From assembly GCA_019059635.1 (NCBI GenBank), contig JAGVRJ010000004.1, forward strand, positions 1,860,001 to 1,924,000: DNA of 64,000 nucleotides. The letters are read 5' to 3'. The stretch comes from Proales similis (taxonomy: Eukaryota; Rotifera; Eurotatoria; Ploima; Proalidae). The notes under the pieces were generated by a model. It did not search any database and was not told the origin of the DNA. It worked only from the letters and a program-made list of their open reading frames with translations. How positions within the stretch are numbered: the stretch's first letter is position 1; every line of letters starts with the position of its first letter. Position numbers and translations under genes: made by a program. Of this stretch, positions 1-12,083 are shown one piece after another.

Positions 1-2171
1 GTTGAATAGGAAGCATTCGCGCTGATGTGAGTTGGCCTTCTCTTTTCTGGTCAAGTCTAATACTTCGTAGAGCTGAACCAGGCAAACAAGGCGTCTGTGC
101 GGAAGCGCCAATGATCCCACCGATCGCTTTCCGTTGGTCATCAAGTTTCGCTCAAGCTCAAGCACTGTGCTCGTATGATCTTTGTTCGGCTTCAGTTCTT
201 CTCTTTTTATCCTCTCATAGATCGCCTGTAAATAGGCACGATCAATGTCGTGGCCTCGATCGATGCCACGCACCATTTTCACAAACTGTTCCAGCTTCAT
301 TTTGTCGCTTTGCTTCACGTTCGGGTTGTGTATGCTTGTGTTTAATAGAACAATCGCGTAGGCCAGCACCTGAACTCGTGAGTGAGGAGCGAGCACAGTG
401 TGAAGATGAAAAAGCGGCAAACCTCGAGAGTTTCTTGCCCACCGTGCTCGAACAAGCGATCGCAGTCGGCTCGATTGCATTCAATGAAACGCTTAGAGAA
501 TGTTCGCGTCAAATGCTCAATTTTCTGTGCTTCGCCCTTTCAAAATCAAATTCACGTGAGTCTTTGCCACCAGCGGCTGGGCAGCAGGACCTACCGGAAG
601 ACGAAAGAAGCTCTGGAACTTTCGCAGGGCTTCGTCTGCACCCAGTCCGCTCAGGTCAATCAGCTTGGAGAACTCCCTTGGCGAAATTGAGCTGAAATTC
701 GAGTCAGCTCGATTCAAAAAGCTGCTTACTCGAGCACTTGGTTGGCGAACTTGTCCTGCGTGTTGCTTATGTACTCGCCGATCATCTGCTTGCTCAAGCA
801 GTTTCGGTTCATCAGAAATTTGGCCACAGATCGAGCATTGGCGTCGACGAATCGTTCGGCGATCAGGAAACGAAGACCTCGATCCGGCTTGCTACAAATC
901 AAAACAAGATTTGAATAATTGTGTCGAATGGCGGCCGACTGTACATTGGCCAGACAGAAGCAACTCACCGATTGAACAAGTTCAGACCGACCAAATACTT
1001 GTGCTTGCTGAGCTCAATTTTCCTCTTCTTGACCGGCAGCGGGACGTCTGGCAGCGGTGGAAAGGGCTGCTCGTCTTGCTGACTACACTGTTCATCGTCT
1101 TCGATGCGCTCATAGTCGTCCCGGCTGACTTGGGTCATTGGCTTCTCACTGATTACTGTTTGATTGGCGATCAACTCAGCCTCGGCAATCTTGGCAGGCG
1201 AAATATCTTCGCCAGTCGAATCGGTGTCGTCCAAACTCTTGTAGTCACCGTTCACCGACACTTGCAGCTGATCGAACTGTCTGAGACAGAAATCGAGACT
1301 CGAGTCGGGCGACCAGGGCGACTGGTCGCTCTTGACATCTGACTGAAGAATTTGGTGGGCGCTCTCTGCTAAAGGGGGCGCTCGGGGAACTTTGAATTCA
1401 AAGCTGCGTCGATTCTTTGACTGACGCATTCGGAAGTAGTTCTGTCTCATTCTGTACTGTCGATAGGCGTTTTGAATGACACGTGCGGCTGCGCTCGCTT
1501 TCTCCTTTCCACCGTATCTACGCCCTAACAACTCGATCTGCTTCTCATAGAGATCTGTTGATAGCTCGTATCGACTCGAGACCGGCCCATCTGGCAAGAA
1601 CGATTCGGCAAGACGCTCTCTGCAACTGGCGTGCATAACTGTTGATTTGTTGCTTTTGAACGTTCGCCTGGACTCGGGCAATTCTCTGGTGTTCTCTACC
1701 ACTCTGGACGAGCTGAACGACTGGTTTATTGACTTTTGCCGATCGGGCCGATTTCCTGTCGGTCTGAATACTTCTCTTCGACTCTCGATTGTAGAGTCTG
1801 CTTGATTTGAGGGCGAGTCGGGCGACGACGAGGCAATCGACGAGTCGGGCGGCGTGAGTATGGTCTCGTTTGACTTGAACGCATTGCACGATGAGCGAGA
1901 CGAAGAGCAGCCGGACGAGACCGAGTCCTTTTTGCTCGTGCCTGTCGATTCGATTTGAGCAAATTGCGGCAGAATTTTTCGTATACTTTGCAAGGCCATC
2001 GCTCGCATTGCCTCTCGTTCGCAGTCATCATCAATCAAAGTATTGTACGAATTCTGACTCAGCAAACAGACAAACGCGTCGATGAGAGTGTCACGCTGAG
2101 CGCGGACCGAGCTCAGCTCGGCCTCAAGCTCGCGTATCCTCTTACATTCCTCTTGTTCAACTTTGGCTGAA

Positions 2172-2203
<32 letters not shown>

Positions 2204-2260
2204 CTGCAACGACAGTGCAGGTGCAGATTGCTCGATTGACTGGTTTAAATGAAGAGCCAT
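1..2260 (-). CDS. IQSEC: IQSEC/BRAG-type Arf guanine-nucleotide exchange factor (3' end cut by window)
   Basis: The first coding exon (2260 to about 967) encodes a poly-serine run, a short coiled coil, a Ser-rich linker and an IQ motif (ARVIQNAYRQYRMRQNYF) that should bind calmodulin. Exons at about 891-730, 691-595, 536-423 and 369-1 encode the Sec7 domain, with the QMIGEY segment and the catalytic glutamate in FRLPGEAQKI, then YAIVLLNT. The start of the PH domain (RRLVCLVQLYEV) runs off base 1. Order and motifs match IQSEC1-3 and Drosophila schizo/loner, which activate Arf GTPases, notably Arf6, at membranes and synapses. Introns are 50-75 bp with GT-AG ends; the 370-422 intron is only 53 bp. 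The start is the first ATG of the long frame; an upstream non-coding exon is possible. Exon joints come from reading frame and homology, not transcripts. Confidence 0.93.
2171..2203. repeat. Trinucleotide (GAT)n microsatellite inside IQSEC exon 1
   Basis: About eleven uninterrupted GAT units on the plus strand. Read on the minus strand they are TCA codons and form a 12-residue serine run near residues 20-31 of the IQSEC protein. Pure codon repetition suggests recent slippage and probable length polymorphism. Confidence 0.9.
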
Positions 2261-3833
2261 TGTTTAGCTGCTGTTCTTGCACTCGCCTGAGGAGTTCTCT
2301 GATTTTGTGCTGCTTTCGGAGGTGAGTAGAGGCTACCAATCGTCCATGCTAAAGAAAGCCAACTTAGAGCTGCTCTCAGTTCATCAAGCGCCTTGTTCTA
2401 ATACTTAATTCTCAAAATAAACCGACGAAGCCAACAATGCATCCATCAAGTAATCAACAACTCGCAATCAAATGCAAATGTAAACACACACACACACACT
2501 CACAAACGAACGAACGAACGAACGAAAGCGAGCGAGCGAGCGAACGATCCAACCAACGGACGGACAAGCGAGAGCTCAGCAGCAGCGGTTAGAGATGGCC
2601 TCGTTGCTCGGCCAAGTCCATCTTAGCACAATCGCTCAAAAATAACTCAATCTTGGTGAGTAGCTTGATGATCAAATCGGGGAGAAAAAAAGAGGCCGAG
2701 CCAGATAGTTGCGCGAGCGGCCGCACTCGAGATAAGGCGAGCCGTGCGTTCGTGTCCGTTTCAAACTGCATGCCTTATCTCGCGCTCTGGTCGGGGCCCT
2801 TTAAAAAACGGCCGCCTAGTCAATGCCTTTGCCTCTTGGTGGTGGTGGTGGTAGCGCTGGTTTTGCCGGTGATGGCACGCCTTGCCAATGCTGGCCATAA
2901 TCGCACGCGAGCGAGCCAAGCCCCACGATTATGCTATATACGGCGAGGGCGCCCAAATTAATTAGGAAATCATGATGTCGATGATTAGGATGAGTTAATT
3001 GAAATGACCTGAATTCATCGGCAGTCGGCGTGTCAGACTCCTAGGTCTCGGCATTTAAAACTGGACCGCCTAACCAGTCGCTTGTCGTTTGCGTCCAATC
3101 ATGCTTGTCTATGGCTAGTCTCACTCACTGCCTGTCTCAACTTCACCTCTCTTTCATTTATACATTACGCTGCTCTCTAATTAATTAACAAACAAGGAAG
3201 TAGGTTCGCGCTTGTGTAACATATCAATTACAATTGCAACTGATTACTGCCCTCAGCCCTCTTGGCTCCCCTCGCCTGGGACCTAACAAACGCTTGTTAG
3301 TTTCATTAGCTTGTTGTGTTGCAGATTTTTCTTATTTGCTCGATCCCTAATTACGATCACAATTTGCTCTTGCTACCTTACAACCCTCACAATCACCGCA
3401 AAACGGCTTCCCCTTGGCCTATTTTATCAAAGTGTCAACTATTCGTGCTTGTGTCGCAAATCCTCTGCCTTGAAAGCTTGTCGAGATAAACAATAAACGT
3501 GACAAGATCGACTTTGACTTGAAGCCGTTCGTGTTCAAGTTTGAGAAGCCTTTTCGTTCTCTTCGGGGTCTTTTTTTTTCAGTCACGTCTATTCGGTGCG
3601 TTTCTATTTCACTCTGTTCAACAGAGGCATTCTGATAAAGTCAGAATGATAAAGTCGAATTTTATTCGCGAATCGTGCGCCGCCTGAAATATAAAAACCT
3701 GCATGGGAAACAAAGCTGCAAGTCAAACAACCACGGCTTGGCCGTTCTTGGTCAATACTTCTCTCCTTAAAGCAACGTTTGACACGCCCGATGGGCTGTG
3801 GACAAGCTTAGCCGACATAGGCTCGACTCGCCT
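2261..3833. other. Intergenic region between FBF1 3' end and IQSEC 5' end
   Basis: No convincing gene is seen here. It holds a CA run (about 2484-2499), tandem ACGA units (about 2505-2527) and AGCG units (about 2526-2542). Several GATA-type motifs lie near 2733 and 2775, and two GATAAAGTC copies lie near 3634-3657. It must contain the IQSEC promoter and probably its 5' UTR, but no clear TATA element was found next to the start codon. Confidence 0.6.
2484..2542. repeat. Compound simple repeat: (CA)n, (ACGA)n, (AGCG)n
   Basis: Three adjoining low-complexity runs lie about 225-280 bp upstream of the IQSEC start codon. They are visible directly as alternating CA followed by four-base tandem units. 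Confidence 0.85.
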
Positions 3834-6800
3834 CTAAAGTTCCGATGAATTCCTTCTCTTCCCTGAGGAATTCTCGATCCTAATTGCCGCAATAAATTTA
3901 ATTATCCATCTCAGGCTGAGGCGTTCGAATGCGTTTTGACTCACCTTGAGAGTGTGCATTTTCAAACTGCGCACAAATCGCAGCTCATCAAGATTGTCGC
4001 TACGACCAGTTCGATTAGCAGTCTGAAACATGCTTCCATAGTCGCTCACTGCCAATTCGTCTCAACTCAATCCTCTGATCAGATGACCGAAGTCTTCTAC
4101 TCACCGGTTGTGTGCGGAATGTGCACCGGAGCTGACTGAACTGGTCCTTGACACTTTGTGCATTTCAGGGTTGATTTCACTTGTTCCAGCTGCTGCTTTT
4201 GCTGATAGATTTCAATTTTCTCCTAACAAGCGGCTTAGAATTAAATTTAAGTTCAATCGAAGGGTCGATACTCACTTTGGAGAGGAGCATTTCGCGCTCG
4301 CTGAGCTCAACCATTCGCTGCTGAATTTGATTTAGTCGCGAGTCGTGGTCGGACTTGATCGAGTTGGCTTTTTCCGTCAGTTTGGCTTGTTCTTCTTTTT
4401 CTGTTCGAGATTTCTGGGCGGTCGATTTGTTAGTTCAGCGGCAAAATCAGAATCGGCGCGCATGTTGACTTACCTGGAAAAGCTGTTCACTCTGCTCGTA
4501 CTTTTGATTGACTATGAAGGCCATCTTCTCCAATTCGGCCGACTTGCGTTCAAGCTCGAATCGGCGCTCGTCCAGGGTGAGCTTTTCTTGTTTAAGACTG
4601 TTCTCCTTTTCGGTTAACTCTTGGCCTAGTTTCTGCAGGCGCGTCTTTTCCTCGTTCACGTGTCTACTGGTCACACTGAGCTGCGCCTCCATATTTATGC
4701 TGTTCAACGAGTCCTGATGTTGCTTGTCTTTGTAGACTTGAAGGTTCGCTTCGAGCTGCGCTTTCTCTTCGCTCAGCTTTCGCTTCTCTTCGTAGACCTG
4801 TTGCATCAGACGCTTTTGCTCGTTGAGTATTTCAGTCTGGCCAAGCAGATGACGAGCAAAGCTGATCAGTGGTCTCAACTGTGGTCGAACGAATGTGGTC
4901 AACTTACCTTGGCCGTTTCAATGTCTTGTCGTTCACGAGCCAGCTTGTTCATTATGATGCGCTGCTCGCTCAACAGCGCCTCCTGAAACGCCTCCATTTT
5001 CTTCTGCTCCTGCTTGGTCTTCCATTTCTCCTTCAAGTTTGCGCACACTTTCAGTCAGAGGGAGTCTACCCTGCTGCAACGGACCCAGTTCCTACCTCAG
5101 CAACGGTTTTGGTCTGTTCGGCCAAATGTGCTTCCAGACGCGAAATGGTCTCGTGCAGATTTCTAATCTCCGACTCGTATTCGCTCTGCTGCTTGAAAAG
5201 TCGCTCTTCTTGAACTAAACACGCCAAATCGACTAGGATGAGAGGCACGAACATCGGCCGGCCGTGTCAAATGAGTTTACTTTTGAGCTGTTGCTCTTTG
5301 TTCCTGAGCTGAATCTCATATTCGGACATGTTGAGCTTGTGGCCCATGAGCACCTTTTGATTGAGAGTTTCGAGGTTTTTGGTGTTGCCCTCGATCATGC
5401 CGAGCACGAACTCGATGCTACGGTTCTGAGAGCTGGCCGCAAGTGCCGCCTCGATCTCATTCTCTTTGAGCTTTTTCACTCTGCTCAGCACTTCTTCGTG
5501 TTCGTGTTTCAAATTGGCGATCGCCTCTCGCTGCAGCTCTTTCAGCCGTTCTATCTCGCCGTCGTAGTCGGCTTTTACCAAATCTAGCTTGCGCTTGTAC
5601 ACGTCCGCCACTTCTTTCTTCTCGTTCTCGAGCGTTTCCATTTGCATTTTCAAATTTTGCTTTTCCTCGTTGAACAACTTGAGCGCGTTCTCTCTGTCCT
5701 CTTTCACTGCCCTGATCCTGTTCTCACAGCCGTCTTGTACAAGTTGAATTTGAAGTTCATGATGCGACTTCAAATGCTGCACTTGAATGTGAAGATCTTG
5801 ATTTTCATTCTCGAGCATCCGAATGCGCTGCAGCATTGAATTCACTTCTGTGCTGTCGTAGCTAACCGATACGCCTCCGCCGACCTGTTGGGTTTTTCGG
5901 AATATGTGAAGAGTAAAATCGGCAAATCGACAATCACCGCTCGTACCTGATTGTTGTTGGCGACCGAAGCTTCGGCAGCTTTGCGCGGTCTAAACGCTGA
6001 AGTGAAATCCAACGGAGCTTGAGGAGTGGAAGCTCGATCACCAGCGCCAGGCTTCGAGTCCAGTCCGCTTGTCGCGCCCTAGCTCGATTTGTTTCAAGTC
6101 CTTTTCTTCTTCCGGTATTGACCGGCTTACCTCGTTGCGTCGACTGGTCCTTCTATTTTCCAAAATACCCGATAGCCAGTTGTCGTCCGGAGGCTTTTTT
6201 TGATGCTCGGGCTCGCGTGGTCCGGTCTCAATACTGTCGGCGAAGCTTGAATTCATCGACTTGTTCCCAGTCGCTCTGGGCAAGTCAAGACTCGGCCCTG
6301 GCGGCGGTTTATTCTCAGCCGCCTTCTGTCTTGACGGTGGTTCGCTGATCGACCTGTTGGGCTTCGATTTGATCAAGTCTTCTATTTTTATGTCGTCAAA
6401 GTCAAGCTCCTTGAGATCAATTTTCTTTTTCTCGCCCTTCCAGTCATCACTGTTCACACTGCTGGCCAGTTTGTCGTCCGTCGACCGACTTGAGGTGGGC
6501 GGCAGGGTGCGATTAAGAAAGAACACGTTGGCGCTGCTGTTGTTGTTCGTATCGTCCGCTTTGAATCCGCCGGCCGGCATTGTTGAGAGGAGGCCGCCTT
6601 CTCTTCTAGACACAGACGCTCGTCGTTGCTGATTTCCGATCGAAGACGGCTTGTAGCCGCCGAATAAAAAGTCCTCTTCGTCGCCTTTGATTGACTCTCT
6701 CTGCAGTTTACTCGTGAATTTCACTTGTTTATCTTCATCGGCTGCGCCACTGGCTCCGCCGAATAGTTCACTAAACAGGTTCGGCTTAACTCCCGATCCG

Positions 6801-7214
6801 GCCTTCTCCTCTAAACGAGTTGAAAATTTTCAAAGCAGGTTCAAAACGTTGCAACTGATCATCGAACAGCAGTTTACCAGATCCGAACAAGTCAGAATTG
6901 TCGTGGGATCGTCTGTCGCTCGCAAACGAGTCTTGCTTCTTCAATATCGACTTTCGTTCAAGCGAGCTCTGGTTCTTCAGTCTGGACGCTTCGGGCGGCT
7001 TGGACGAGGAGACCACCGACGGCTGGTAAGAGCCTGTGATTGACTTCATTCCTTTGAACAAGTTACTGTCCATGTCATCGGTGCCCTTAGACGATTTGCT
7101 CTTTAGTCGATAATTCAAACCAGAAGCATAATCAGCGCGTACCTTGAGCATTTGCGCGAGATCATCCGAGTCAGCGTCAGACACGTCTGATGTGTCTCGA
7201 GAGTGACGGAACAT
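3834..7214 (-). CDS. FBF1: FBF1-like ciliary transition-fibre protein
   Basis: Multi-exon gene. The N-terminal part is polar and disordered and includes a block DEEDFLFGGYKP followed by RRASVSRR, which resembles the DEDFTFGAYQP and SRRQSVSR block of vertebrate FBF1. Exons at about 5845-5267, 5254-5066, 4902-4447 and further segments encode one long coiled coil (about 5.9-4.1 kb) with family-typical runs such as KEDRENALKLFNEEK, ERLKELQREAIANL and KMAFIVNQKYEQSEQLF. FBF1 acts at distal appendages and transition fibres and is needed for entry of intraflagellar transport cargo into cilia, so the animal should be ciliated. The start is the ATG at 7212-7214. Several short introns are inferred, for example a splice from a GGATCTG donor to a GTTTAG acceptor near 6890-6810. 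The last exon is uncertain: the end given is the read-through frame after RFVRSLKMHTLK. Confidence 0.85.
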
Positions 7215-7993
7215 GTTCGCTGTGATTTTAATCTTAATTTATCGCGCTGCCCTCTCTACGTGATTTCTTATCGATCAAGTTCAGCTCAGGCCAGCGAAGA
7301 TTGCGACCACAATGCGAATGCGACGAAAATATTCGCTCACACTGGTTGTCATGGTAACAGACAGACATTCGCTCGACCCAACATCTTTTCGGCTACCAGT
7401 GATTATGCTTTCAAGTCGAATCACGTTTGATCTACTCTGGTCATCATCATTGGAATAGTTTGCAACTGCAAATTGAACTAAATCATGCCAAAAGAAAACC
7501 AGATGCCCTGCTTGTTGGCCGAACATGAAAATCCACTATCCCTCGAGTTAAAAGACACAAAGAGGTCGCCATCAGTCCACATGGACAGTCGGCGCTTGAT
7601 CGCTATCGATCGTGAATGAACCGACTTGGCTCGATCGAATGTTTTGAAAGAGACACTTCACTGTTGATTGAGTTGGCCAAACAACTAGTATCCCCCTGAG
7701 CACGAGTTTCTAGCCCTTGCACAGCCGAACATCTTGGGGGCGATCGGTTCTTAAATGGGAAGGAGTGTGTTGAGCAAATGGAAAGAAGAAATTGAATTTA
7801 ACGATACGAGAGGCAAACTGCCCGGGTCTGAATAGAAGTATTGATCGAGCGGACGCATACGTAAACGATCGCAAGTAGAGCGATAGAACGAGAAGATGAG
7901 GAAAGGAGAGCGCAAGCAGATTATTCGCTTCTTTCGATTGCATATTCAAGCAGCTGTTTAAATGCGCGTCAATTCATTTAAGCTCAGTTTAGA
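7215..7993. other. Divergent intergenic region (FBF1 / membrane-protein gene)
   Basis: The two flanking genes diverge, so this stretch should hold both promoters. No coding exon, RNA gene or repeat family was recognised. Short open frames on both strands lack codon bias or motifs. Confidence 0.5.
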
Positions 7994-9385
7994 ATGAACG
8001 GCTGGTTGAAGCTCATCCTAATAGCGGCAGTGTGCGCCCATCTGTGCCAAGCCCGAGCATTCAAACGCCAAGCAGGCCAAATGAAAAATGAAACTGTCCA
8101 CAAGGAGGAGGAGGAGCCCATTCTCGACATTGTCGACTCTGTTGAGCCTAAAATCGAAATTGAAATGACCTTGACGCAATCGAATCAATCTGACAATCTT
8201 GCAAATGCTATTCAGTCGAATCAAACAACTGAGCCGCCAAAGATGACAACGACCACGATCAAGACCACAACCACAACGTCCGCGAGCAGCAGCACCAGCA
8301 CAACGACTCAGGCGCCGACCTTGACTGTCTCGAACAACGACACATACAGCGAGTTCCGAATGACCGAGTCGAACGTGTCTGAGTCTCTTGACGCGGTCAG
8401 TCATGAGAACAGACGTTTGGATGTGCTAATCGAGACATTGGTCGCGGCCAAGAAAGAGACGCGATTCGAACGACTGCGCTTCGATTTCAAGATAGCCGCG
8501 CTGGCCGCCAAGAACATTAGCGATCCGATCGACCGTTTGACTCGTCTTAAACTCAAGGCAAGTTCTTTGACTGTTGAGAAAGAAGCAAGCCATCTGATGG
8601 CCTGTTTTAGATATGCGATGCCATTTCTCACTATCTGGGCAAAGGCTCGATGAAACTGAGCGTCTCGCTCATGATGCAGCCGTAAGATTTGAACCAATTA
8701 TTGAGCGAGAGCCTCATTGAAACAAAACGTTTTTTGTCTTCAAAGGAATCACTTTTTTGACTTGAAGAACAAAGTGAGCGAGCCGGAAATGCCGATCGAT
8801 GTGATTGCATTTGTGGCCGTTCCGAGCGAGCTAAATTTGAATGAGACAGGTTTTGCTGAGGCGATGGTCGACTATTCATCAAACAAGTTCAAATGCATCC
8901 ACGGTGTCAAGCCGTCGGACGTGGTTCGATGCAGCTCGAGCGAGCCAAAGGACAAGTCAAGTCTGCTGCTCTTCTCCGACTTTTGGCTTGAGCTTCCTAA
9001 ACCAAAAACGAACGGTAATCGGTCTCTTTTCACTTGAGCATGATTCGGTTCGATCAGTTAAATGCACCTCAGCTCTTTTGGCCTACTCGGACATTTTCCA
9101 CTTTCAACCGGCGTGGATCGGTGGCCTCACAGTGATCGCCTGCATCATCTCGCTCTTCTTCATCGGCTGCATAGTCGCAATTGTAAGTGTCATCTCTCTG
9201 ATCCGCGACTGATACGACTGCCTATTGACTTAAAGTGCTACACACGCCGTCCATACACACGATCGGGCAAAATCTACGAGATCGAAACAATCGAGCCAAA
9301 GCGAAAGGCAGTGCCCCAGATTCCGGCCATCAATCCAGCCACCAAAACAGCCGCCATGAGTCAATCGCGTCAATTGTATTATTAA
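7994..9385 (+). CDS. Mucin-like single-pass type I membrane glycoprotein
   Basis: Exons 7994-8557, 8611-8681, 8746-9014, 9073-9182 and 9236-9385 join in frame to about 387 residues. There is an N-terminal signal peptide (MNGWLKLILIAAVCAHLCQA), then an acidic, Asn-glycosylation-rich segment and a dense Thr/Ser tract near residues 78-112 typical of O-glycosylated stalks. A folded luminal part with two cysteines (KCIHG, VRCSSS) follows. One transmembrane helix (about residues 303-328, GGLTVIACIISLFFIGCIVAI) precedes a basic tail ending QLYY, which could be a tyrosine sorting signal. Topology is LAMP-like, but the LAMP cysteine pattern is not evident, so no family is assigned. The first intron has a GC donor (AAG/GCAAGT). 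The start is the only ATG that gives a signal peptide. Confidence 0.8.
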
Positions 9386-9731
9386 ATTTCTCCGCCACCT
9401 TCGTCGCCACAATCGCTTCTCATTCGCATTTCCTCATTTTTTTTCCTTCTTTTCTTCAATTTTTTTTTTAAATTCCTCCTTCGTAACAATTTTGAATTTC
9501 TTAGCTGAACTGAATAGCACCCGACTGCTCGAATAATCGAGAACAGTGAATTAAATCGCAAAATTTAGCCTCTTGCAATTTCTGACTTTCTGAGCTGCTT
9601 CAAAGCAAACCAGAGCCTACGATCGTAGCAAATAAATTTGATTTTAAAAAACGAGGCCACTAAAAACAAATGAAGAAAGGAGGCGAACGCGATTTATTTC
9701 GGGAAAGCCACCGCTTTTGAAGGTTTTTTTT
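9386..9731. other. Convergent 3' flanks
   Basis: Pyrimidine-rich and A/T-rich sequence lies between the membrane-protein gene and the MetRS 3' end. An AATAAA at about 9631-9636 on the plus strand may serve the plus-strand gene. Nothing else was recognised. Confidence 0.5.
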
Positions 9732-12083
9732 TTAATTTGCTGCAGGTGCTGGCGCCTCGTCGGTCGGAACTACAGCCGGCTCTTTGGGTTTCTTTTTCTC
9801 TTTCTTCGCCTCGTCGCTCGGCTTCTTTTTCTGCTGTTTTTTGGCCTTTTTGTCGTCAGCCGCGCTCGGTTTTGCTTCTTGGACTCCGCCGAACTTCTCC
9901 TTCCACGCTTTCACGTCGGCGTCCATGATTCGCTTGAAAAGCGGCTCGGCTTTGTTTATGCGATGACCGGCCGGTATGAAATTGTGGAAGCGATTGCTGA
10001 ACGTGGGAAAGGAGAATTGGTCGGACTTGATGTTCCAGCCGTCGTAGGCGTCCTCGCTCGGCTTTTCGTTGACCACGTTCAATTCGGGCACGTTCAGCTG
10101 GTTTCTAATCCGATTGGACACGTTCGGCATGTAAGGATAGACGAGAGTAGAGAGAATGTAGGCAATGTTCACGCAGATTCCGATCACTGACGCGCCCAGC
10201 ACCCTTTGCGTCTTGGTTTCAGTCGCGTGGTCAATCTAATTGCAAAGATAATCAGCTTACTTCTCTTCGTCTGTGCCTTTTACCAGAACCCAGGGCTTTT
10301 TGGCCTGCATGAATTGATTGCCAAGTCGTGAGATGTTGAGTATGTTTCGAATGCCGTCTCTCAATCTGGAACAACAGCGTTCGATTAGAGAGACAACCAA
10401 GCGAACGAGTGAGCAAGTAAAAGACCCACTTTATTTTGCTCATGTTTTCTTCGTAGTCGCGCAGTTCTTGATTGATTCGCGCGAACAGCTTGAGCTCTTC
10501 GGTGTCGACAATCATCGATGGAACGGTGGCGTCCATGTTCTTTTCGCAGAACGCCAGCGCTCGGTTGATAAAGTTGCCTAGATTGTTGAGTAGTTCAGAA
10601 TTGTTTTTTGTCAACATGTCCTCCCAAGAGAATGTCGAGTCTTGGCTCTCAGGTCGAATGTAGGCCAAATAGAAGCGGAATATGTCCGAGTCAAGGCCGG
10701 TTTCTTTTGCCTGGTTGCCGAACACGCCTATGCCACGGCTCTTGCTGAACTTGCCGTCTTCGTAGTTGAGGTATTCGATGCCGGACAAATGCGACACCAA
10801 AGTGTAGTTTTCGCCAGAGCCGAGCAAGCAGCTTGGGAAGATGACACTGTGGAAGGGAACATTGTCCTTGGCCATGAATTGATAGTACTCGACGTTCTCG
10901 GGCGCCTTGAACCATTCTGGCCACTGGTCGGTGTAATTGGCCGCAATCGACAGATAGCCGATGGGCGCATCAAACCAAACATAAAACACTTTGTCTTCGA
11001 AGCCAGCTTGGGGCACCGGTGTTCCCCATTTGAGATCTCGCGTGATGCAGCGAGGTTTGAGGCCTTCTTTGATCCAGGCCCGGGAGATAACCGATGCCGA
11101 GTTGGTCCACTGACCCTTTTCGATGGTCGGCTGAATCCACTCTTCGAGTTTTCCGGTCAACTTTAGACGAGAATTGAATGAGCCTTGAAGAGGCGACTGC
11201 GTGTTCAACGAGGGGCCTACTTTGGGCAGATCGAGGAATAAATGACGAGAGGACTTGACCACTGGCGCTGTGGAGCAGACCTTGCATCTGGGCGCTTTGA
11301 GCTCAATGGCGTTTATGAGTTTGCCGCATTTGTCGCACTGGTCTCCACGAGCGTCTTCGTAGGCGCAGAGCGGGCAAACTCCTTCTACAAATCGATCGGC
11401 TAGAAATCTGCCGTTTGAGAGCGTGAGAGAGCGCAACTTAAAGACTACAGTAGACTCGGACGGCCTCACTTTTTACAGCTCTCACAGTAAAGCTGGTCGA
11501 CCTGATCATCAAAAATGAAGCCGTTCTCGTTGAGTCTGAGGTAAATGTCCTGCGCGATCTGCGTCTGCTTCTGGGTGCTGGTGCGTCCGAAATAGTCGAA
11601 TTCAATGTTGAACCAATCGTACGCTTTCTTGTGCTCTCGAAAGTATTTGGCGCAGATCTGCTCGCACGTGAGTCCTTCCTCCAGTGCCTTTGTTTCGGTT
11701 GTGGTGCCGTACTCGTCCGTGCCGCAAATGTAAAGTGTGTTAAGGCCACGCATGCGGCAGAATTTCGCAAATATGTCCGCGCTCAGGCAGCAGCCGATTA
11801 TGTTGCCAAGATGAGGCACGTTGTTCACGTAGGGTAGAGCCGACGAGATCAATACGTTGCGTTCATCTATTCTGGGTCGACTGTCGTCCGGTTAAGATTT
11901 AGACCTTTCTTAGAGGCTTTAGGACGAGTGCACATACATTGGATGCTCGACCTGCTTGACACCGAGCTGATCGCTGCAGGCTTGAGACCAGGCCAACTTG
12001 GCCTCCTCCATTTCTTGCTCGCTTACTTCAATGTCGAGATCGGCCATTTGGTTTGCCAGATCGCTACTCGTCTGCTTTGCCAT
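9732..12083 (-). CDS. MARS1: Methionyl-tRNA synthetase, cytosolic type
   Basis: Charges tRNA-Met for cytosolic translation. Exon 1 (12083-11938) encodes an acidic leader; exon 2 begins at 11880 and reads into [21 protein letters not shown], whose HLGN is the class I HIGH signature. Later exons carry CESCKK and [19 protein letters not shown] (zinc knuckles), [10 protein letters not shown], and the KMSKS-like KFSKSRG. The anticodon-binding helical part continues in [13 protein letters not shown] and ends in [16 protein letters not shown], all strongly like animal MARS1. Introns are short, for example 11881-11937 (57 bp). Compared with the vertebrate enzyme there is no N-terminal GST-like domain and no C-terminal WHEP domain. 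The protein ends in a Lys/Ala/Pro-rich tail instead. The start ATG at 12081-12083 is the first in frame. Confidence 0.95.

Noticed and set aside
27-695. Long plus-strand open frames over the IQSEC region
   Set aside because: They lie antisense to Sec7 exons whose minus-strand translation matches the family motif by motif; the plus frames have no motif.
10642-11166. Plus-strand 174-codon frame inside MetRS
   Set aside because: A shadow of the strongly conserved minus-strand MetRS core.
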